In this document: piece after piece, positions 59,677 to 64,000 of the stretch
Numbering within the stretch: position 1 is the first letter of the stretch
How the letters are laid out: every line of letters begins with the position of its first letter
Assembly (NCBI GenBank): GCA_029865265.1
Contig: JAOUHG010000013.1
Coordinates: forward strand, 1 to 64,000
DNA length: 64,000 nt
Source: Candidatus Krumholzibacteriia bacterium
Lineage (GTDB): Bacteria; Krumholzibacteriota; Krumholzibacteriia; WVZY01; JAKEHA01
Direction of reading: 5' to 3'
The notes under the pieces: model-generated
What the model was told of the DNA's origin: nothing
The model's input: the letters and a program-made list of their open reading frames with translations, nothing else
Database searches by the model: none
Translations under genes and position numbers: made by a program

Positions 59677-61596
59677 TCAGCGCGGCCGCTCGATACCGAG
59701 CGACTTCATGCGCGACTTGAACGTCGACGGTGAAATACCGATCAGCGTAGCCGCACCGCCGTCGCCGCCCACGCGCCAGCCGGTCTGTTCGAGGGCGGCG
59801 ATCATGTTGTCCCGTTCGATGCGGCGCAGGTGTTCTTCGCCCATGACGGCAGGTCGATCTTCCCCGTGACGCGGGAGCACGGAAGCCCGTACGGCGTCCG
59901 GCAGCACCCGCTCCAGCCGCAGCGGTCCATCACCCGATGTGATCAGCGCGCGCTCGATGACGTTGCGCAGTTCACGCACATTCCCCGGCCACGCGTAGCC
60001 CCGCAACACGGCGGCGGCATCGGGCGGCAGGGGCGGGACGGCGCGCCCCATGCGCCGGGAGAGCTTCTCGATCAGGCTGCCGGCGATGATGACCACGTCG
60101 TCGTGCCGCTCGCGCAGCGGCGGCAGCGGCAGGGGGAACACGCTCAGTCTATAATAGAGATCCTCGCGGAATGTCCCCTCCTTCACCGCCCGTTCCAGGT
60201 CGCGGTTGGTGGCGGCCACCACCCGCACGTCGACGCGACGCGTCCGTGACCCTCCCACCGGTTCGAACTCTCCCTCCTGCAGCACACGCAGCAACTTGCC
60301 CTGCAGTTCCAGCGGCAGTTCGCCAATCTCGTCCAGGAAGATGGTTCCCCCGTCGGCCAGTGCGAAGCGCCCGTCGCGGCGCTGCGTGGCGCCGGTGAAG
60401 GCCCCCTTCTCGTGACCGAAGAACTCGCTCTCGATGAGCGTGGCGGGAATGGCGGCGCAATTGACCTTGATCAGGGGACCATCCGCGCGGCGGCTGCGCT
60501 TGTGGATCGCGCGCGCGAACAACTCCTTGCCGGTCCCGGTCTCCCCATGTATCAAAACGGTCGCATCGGTGTGCGCCACCTGCGCCACCGCCTGCAGCGC
60601 GGCGCGCAGTGCGGGGCTCTTCCCCACGATCTCGTCGAAGCCGTGGTCCTCTTCGATCTCGGCGCGCAGGTACTCGGTCTGGGCGGACAGGCTCTTGATG
60701 CGGTGTTCCGCGTTCACGCGCTCGGTGACGTTGCGCAGGATCATGCTGAAGAATGGCTGCCCGTGCGCTTCGTAGCGCGAAAGGGTGGCCTCAGCCAGGA
60801 ATGCGTCGCCGCCGGGTGGCCGCGGGTTGAAGACGCCCGGGATCCACAGGTTCGGCGAGCCCCCCGTGGCGCGCTCCAGGTCGTCGACAAGACCGGCAAT
60901 CTCGCGCGCGGCATCCACGCCCAGCAGGTGATCGAGCCGCTGGCCGCGCACCCTCGCGAGCGCGCACGCGAACAGCGCCTCCGCCGCCGGATTCATCATG
61001 GTAATGGCCAGATCGCGGTCGAACTCGACGATCGCATCCATGGCGCTGCCAATCAAGCGGGCGAGCTTCTGCTCCCGTTCGTGAACCTCGGCTTCGAGTT
61101 TGAGCCGGCGCATTTCCGCGCCGGCGCGCGCGGCGAAAATCTTGAACAGCGTCAGCAGCCGCTTCTCGTCGGGCATGGGGCGCTGATCCACGACGGCCAG
61201 GTGGCCAAGCACGTTGTTGTGCTCGTCGAGAATGGGAACGCCCAGGTAGCTCACCGTGCCCGCAAAGTTGGGGTCCTTGTCGGCCGGATACAGTTCCACC
61301 AGGCGGTCGGGGATGTGGACGAGTTGTTTTTCGTGGATGGCGGTGTGGCAGGGCGTTCCCACGATGGGGTACTCGTATCCCTCGAGCGTCTTCTCCCCCA
61401 TGCAGAACGCCAGCGCGCGCAGCCGCTGCCGATGCGGGTCGTACTCGGTGACCCAGGCGCCGTGGGTGTCGAGGGCGCGGGCCAGGTTCTTCACGAGCGC
61501 GCGGTAGAAGTCGAGTCCCGTCTCGGACGCGGTTCCCTCCACGATGGCCCGGAAGGCGGTTTCTTCGTCGATACGGCGCTCGGTGGGTGCGGCCAT
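59677..61596 (-). CDS. Sigma-54-dependent activator: GAF, PAS, AAA+, Fis-type HTH
   Basis: The protein is 639 residues. A GAF domain covers about 15-165 ([26 protein letters not shown]...[19 protein letters not shown]). A PAS domain covers about 175-300 ([31 protein letters not shown]). The AAA+ core (about 325-560) has Walker A GETGTGKE, the sigma-54 contact loop GAFTGA, Walker [13 protein letters not shown] and the R-finger region. A Fis-type HTH closes it (about 595-637, [16 protein letters not shown]). No response-receiver domain is present, so the GAF/PAS parts sense the signal. It is divergent from the OsmC operon, whose upstream region holds a matching promoter and inverted repeat. It may be leaderless. 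Confidence 0.95.
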   Translation of the reverse strand: MAAPTERRIDEETAFRAIVEGTASETGLDFYRALVKNLARALDTHGAWVTEYDPHRQRLRALAFCMGEKTLEGYEYPIVGTPCHTAIHEKQLVHIPDRLVELYPADKDPNFAGTVSYLGVPILDEHNNVLGHLAVVDQRPMPDEKRLLTLFKIFAARAGAEMRRLKLEAEVHEREQKLARLIGSAMDAIVEFDRDLAITMMNPAAEALFACALARVRGQRLDHLLGVDAAREIAGLVDDLERATGGSPNLWIPGVFNPRPPGGDAFLAEATLSRYEAHGQPFFSMILRNVTERVNAEHRIKSLSAQTEYLRAEIEEDHGFDEIVGKSPALRAALQAVAQVAHTDATVLIHGETGTGKELFARAIHKRSRRADGPLIKVNCAAIPATLIESEFFGHEKGAFTGATQRRDGRFALADGGTIFLDEIGELPLELQGKLLRVLQEGEFEPVGGSRTRRVDVRVVAATNRDLERAVKEGTFREDLYYRLSVFPLPLPPLRERHDDVVIIAGSLIEKLSRRMGRAVPPLPPDAAAVLRGYAWPGNVRELRNVIERALITSGDGPLRLERVLPDAVRASVLPRHGEDRPAVMGEEHLRRIERDNMIAALEQTGWRVGGDGGAATLIGISPSTFKSRMKSLGIERPR

Positions 61597-61602
61597 GGCC
61601 GA

Positions 61603-61631
61603 ATGATAGCACCCCGATGACTTCTCGTCGA
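61603..61631 (-). promoter_or_regulatory. Promoter of the sigma-54 activator gene, leaderless transcript predicted
   Basis: The minus strand reads TCGACG, 17 bases, TATCAT. The start would fall on or next to the ATG at 61596. The -35 lies inside the inverted repeat 61625-61643. Confidence 0.5.
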
Positions 61632-61643
61632 TTCTATCGACGA
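61625..61643. promoter_or_regulatory. Probable activator-binding site (19-bp inverted repeat)
   Basis: TCGTCGAT, TCT, ATCGACGA: perfect 8-base arms with a 3-base spacer. It lies about 95-110 bases upstream of the -24/-12 element of the OsmC operon, a usual distance for an enhancer site. It covers the -35 of the activator's own promoter. A further half-site CGACGAG lies about 15 bases downstream. Confidence 0.6.
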
Positions 61644-61736
61644 CTTTTCGCCGCCGACGAGATCCCGTCCCGCGCCGCTCCGGGTGCTAAGGACTCAATT
61701 CATTACATTACAACGCTTTAATCAAACTGGCGCGAG

Positions 61737-61752
61737 TGGTACGCACCGTGCC
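61737..61752 (+). promoter_or_regulatory. Candidate sigma-54 (-24/-12) promoter for the OsmC operon
   Basis: TGGTACGCACCGTGCC has the invariant GG (61738-61739) and GC (61750-61751) separated by ten bases. Compared with TGGCACG-N4-TTGC it differs at two positions. The start would be near 61763, about 60 bases before the ATG. Confidence 0.5.
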
Positions 61753-61821
61753 TTAGGGGTAGTCATCCGCGGCCGATGGGCGGCCGCAACCGGACCCCGA
61801 AAACCAGAAGGAGACACCACC

Positions 61822-62403
61822 ATGTCAACCGCCATGAACGAAAAGAAGATGCCCGAACCCCGCAACGGCGTGGACACCCCCACGCTGCTGGCCACCATCA
61901 ATGCCGTCGGCAGCCAGCCGGAGCTGGCGAAGTTCCAGTTCCGGGCCACCAACCGCTGGCAGCAGGGCACCCACAGCCGCAGCCGCATCCAGTCGTTCTA
62001 CGGCGCCGGCGAGGAGCGCATGCACGAGAAGGAGTTCGTCTATGACGGCGACCACCCGGCCGTGCTGGTGGCGCGTGACCAGGCGCCGACACCGGTGGAG
62101 TTTCTCCTCCACGCACTGGCGGCGTGCATCACGGCCGGCATCGGCAACATCGCCGCGGCGCGCGGTGTGACCCTCTACGAAGTGGAGTCGAGCATCGAGG
62201 GCAACATCGACCTGCGCGGCATTCTCGGACTGTCCAACGAGGTCCGCAACGGGTACGAAGGCCTGCGCATCAACTTCAAGATCAAGGGCGATGCCCCGCG
62301 CGAGGTGCTCGAGAAGATCGTCGAGCAGGGCCGCAAACGCAGCGCGGTGTACGACGTTCTCGCCAACGGCGTTCCGATTGCGATGACGGTGAACGCCGGG
62401 TGA
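61822..62403 (+). CDS. OsmC-family protein
   Basis: The protein is 193 residues from ATG 61822 with AAGGAG upstream. The OsmC fold is seen in WQQGTHSRSRIQSFYGAGEE, the central helix PVEFLLHALAACITAGIGNIAAARG and YEGLRINFKIKGDAPREVLEKIVEQG. Cys102 sits at the usual peroxidatic position. The second conserved Cys position is Ser (KRSAVYDVLANG), and no other Cys occurs, so a normal two-Cys peroxidase cycle is unlikely. It is first in a plus-strand unit with two flavoproteins and is probably driven by sigma-54. Confidence 0.88.
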   Translation: MSTAMNEKKMPEPRNGVDTPTLLATINAVGSQPELAKFQFRATNRWQQGTHSRSRIQSFYGAGEERMHEKEFVYDGDHPAVLVARDQAPTPVEFLLHALAACITAGIGNIAAARGVTLYEVESSIEGNIDLRGILGLSNEVRNGYEGLRINFKIKGDAPREVLEKIVEQGRKRSAVYDVLANGVPIAMTVNAG

Positions 62404-62477
62404 ACGGCAACGATGGCCCGCCGGCCGGATGTCAGCAACGGCTCCGGCCGGCGGCGCCAACCGGGAAAGGAATCATC

Positions 62478-63725
<1,248 letters not shown>

Positions 63726-63741
63726 CCCGAAGGAGAGACGA

Positions 63742-64000
63742 ATGAACCCGATGACCGGACACAACCCCATTCAACCCCGGTACGACGCCATCGTCGTCGG
63801 TGCCCGCGTGGCCGGCGCGTCCACGGCGATGCTGGTGGCCCGTTCCGGCCTGCGCGTTCTCGTGCTCGAGCAAAGCACCCGCGGCAGTGACACCACGTCC
63901 ACCCACGCCCTGATGCGCGCGGGTGTGCTTCAGCTCCGCCGCTGGGGTCTGCTCGACCGCGTCGTCGCCGCGGGAACGCCGGCCATCCGGCTGACCACCT
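63742..64000 (+). CDS. FAD-dependent oxidoreductase (N-terminal part, cut by window edge)
   Basis: The first 86 residues are visible from ATG 63742 with AAGGAGAG upstream. They contain the FAD-binding start YDAIVVGARVAGASTAMLVARSGLRVLVLEQ. The segment THALMRAGVLQLRRWGLLDRVVAAGTPAI is characteristic of PHBH/geranylgeranyl-reductase-like monooxygenases. The gene leaves the window at the right edge, so subfamily and substrate cannot be assigned. It is third in the OsmC-flavoprotein unit. Confidence 0.85.
   Translation, partial: MNPMTGHNPIQPRYDAIVVGARVAGASTAMLVARSGLRVLVLEQSTRGSDTTSTHALMRAGVLQLRRWGLLDRVVAAGTPAIRLTT

Overview
The window is GC-rich, tightly packed bacterial chromosome with no rRNA, tRNA, CRISPR array, transposase or phage gene that I can see. 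Several secreted proteins end in a FlgD-Ig type C-terminal domain of the ...PNPFNP(T/S)T...SGVY(F/L)YR... kind. This domain, with a Bacteroidetes-like type 2 IleRS, DUF4266/DUF3570 proteins and many outer-membrane beta-barrels, points to a diderm of the FCB group or a neighbouring candidate phylum (Eisenbacteria/Krumholzibacteria-like). The placement is inference; no marker phylogeny was possible.

1-12,045 (all minus): a housekeeping run yggS, divIVA, punA, ileS, dksA-like, lspA, rluD, then a partner-switching trio (STAS antagonist, RsbW-like kinase, RsbU-like phosphatase), ruvX and the start of mltG. 12,046-16,301 (plus): a promoter and a long structured leader precede nrdA-nrdB. NrdB has Phe at the radical-tyrosine position (class Ic type), and a strong terminator closes the unit. 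16,383-19,293 (plus): a frameshifted YihY-family gene, NDH-2 and a HAD phosphatase.

19,294-23,163 (minus): a DUF4440-like protein and an acs/acuC-like pair. 23,265-27,076 (plus): an MFS transporter, pdxH, a small secreted protein with a TTG start, and a YhiN-type flavoprotein. 27,073-31,664 (minus): a Ser/Thr kinase with a propeller, two barrels and a DinB/YfiT protein. 31,810-36,699 (plus): a radical SAM protein, then a very large secreted metalloprotease-like/beta-helix protein. 36,763-38,535: back-to-back promoters drive a DUF4136 lipoprotein (minus) and ApbE (plus, apparently leaderless).

38,824-58,204 (plus) is the most striking part: twenty genes in one direction with gaps of 88 bp or less and many ATGA/GTGA overlaps. 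The upstream half encodes envelope redox proteins: a CX4CH cytochrome-like protein, an outer-membrane barrel, an HzsA-like diheme lipoprotein, TlpA, DUF4266 and DUF3570, plus an NHL propeller with a FlgD-Ig tail. The downstream half encodes barrels, a coiled-coil protein, a 1,623-residue TPR protein, a TPR lipoprotein, one ExbB, two ExbD and an AgmX/TonB-like protein. The second half has the same kinds of part as the Agl-Glt/Nfs machines of Myxococcus. I propose that this is an ion-driven trans-envelope machine genetically coupled to a periplasmic or surface heme-protein module.

58,201-64,000: a beta-lactamase-fold protein without its catalytic Lys and Tyr (minus), then a sigma-54 activator (minus) divergent from an OsmC-like gene and two flavoproteins (plus). 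The divergent gap holds a 19-bp inverted repeat over the activator's own -35 box and a plausible -24/-12 promoter for the OsmC operon.
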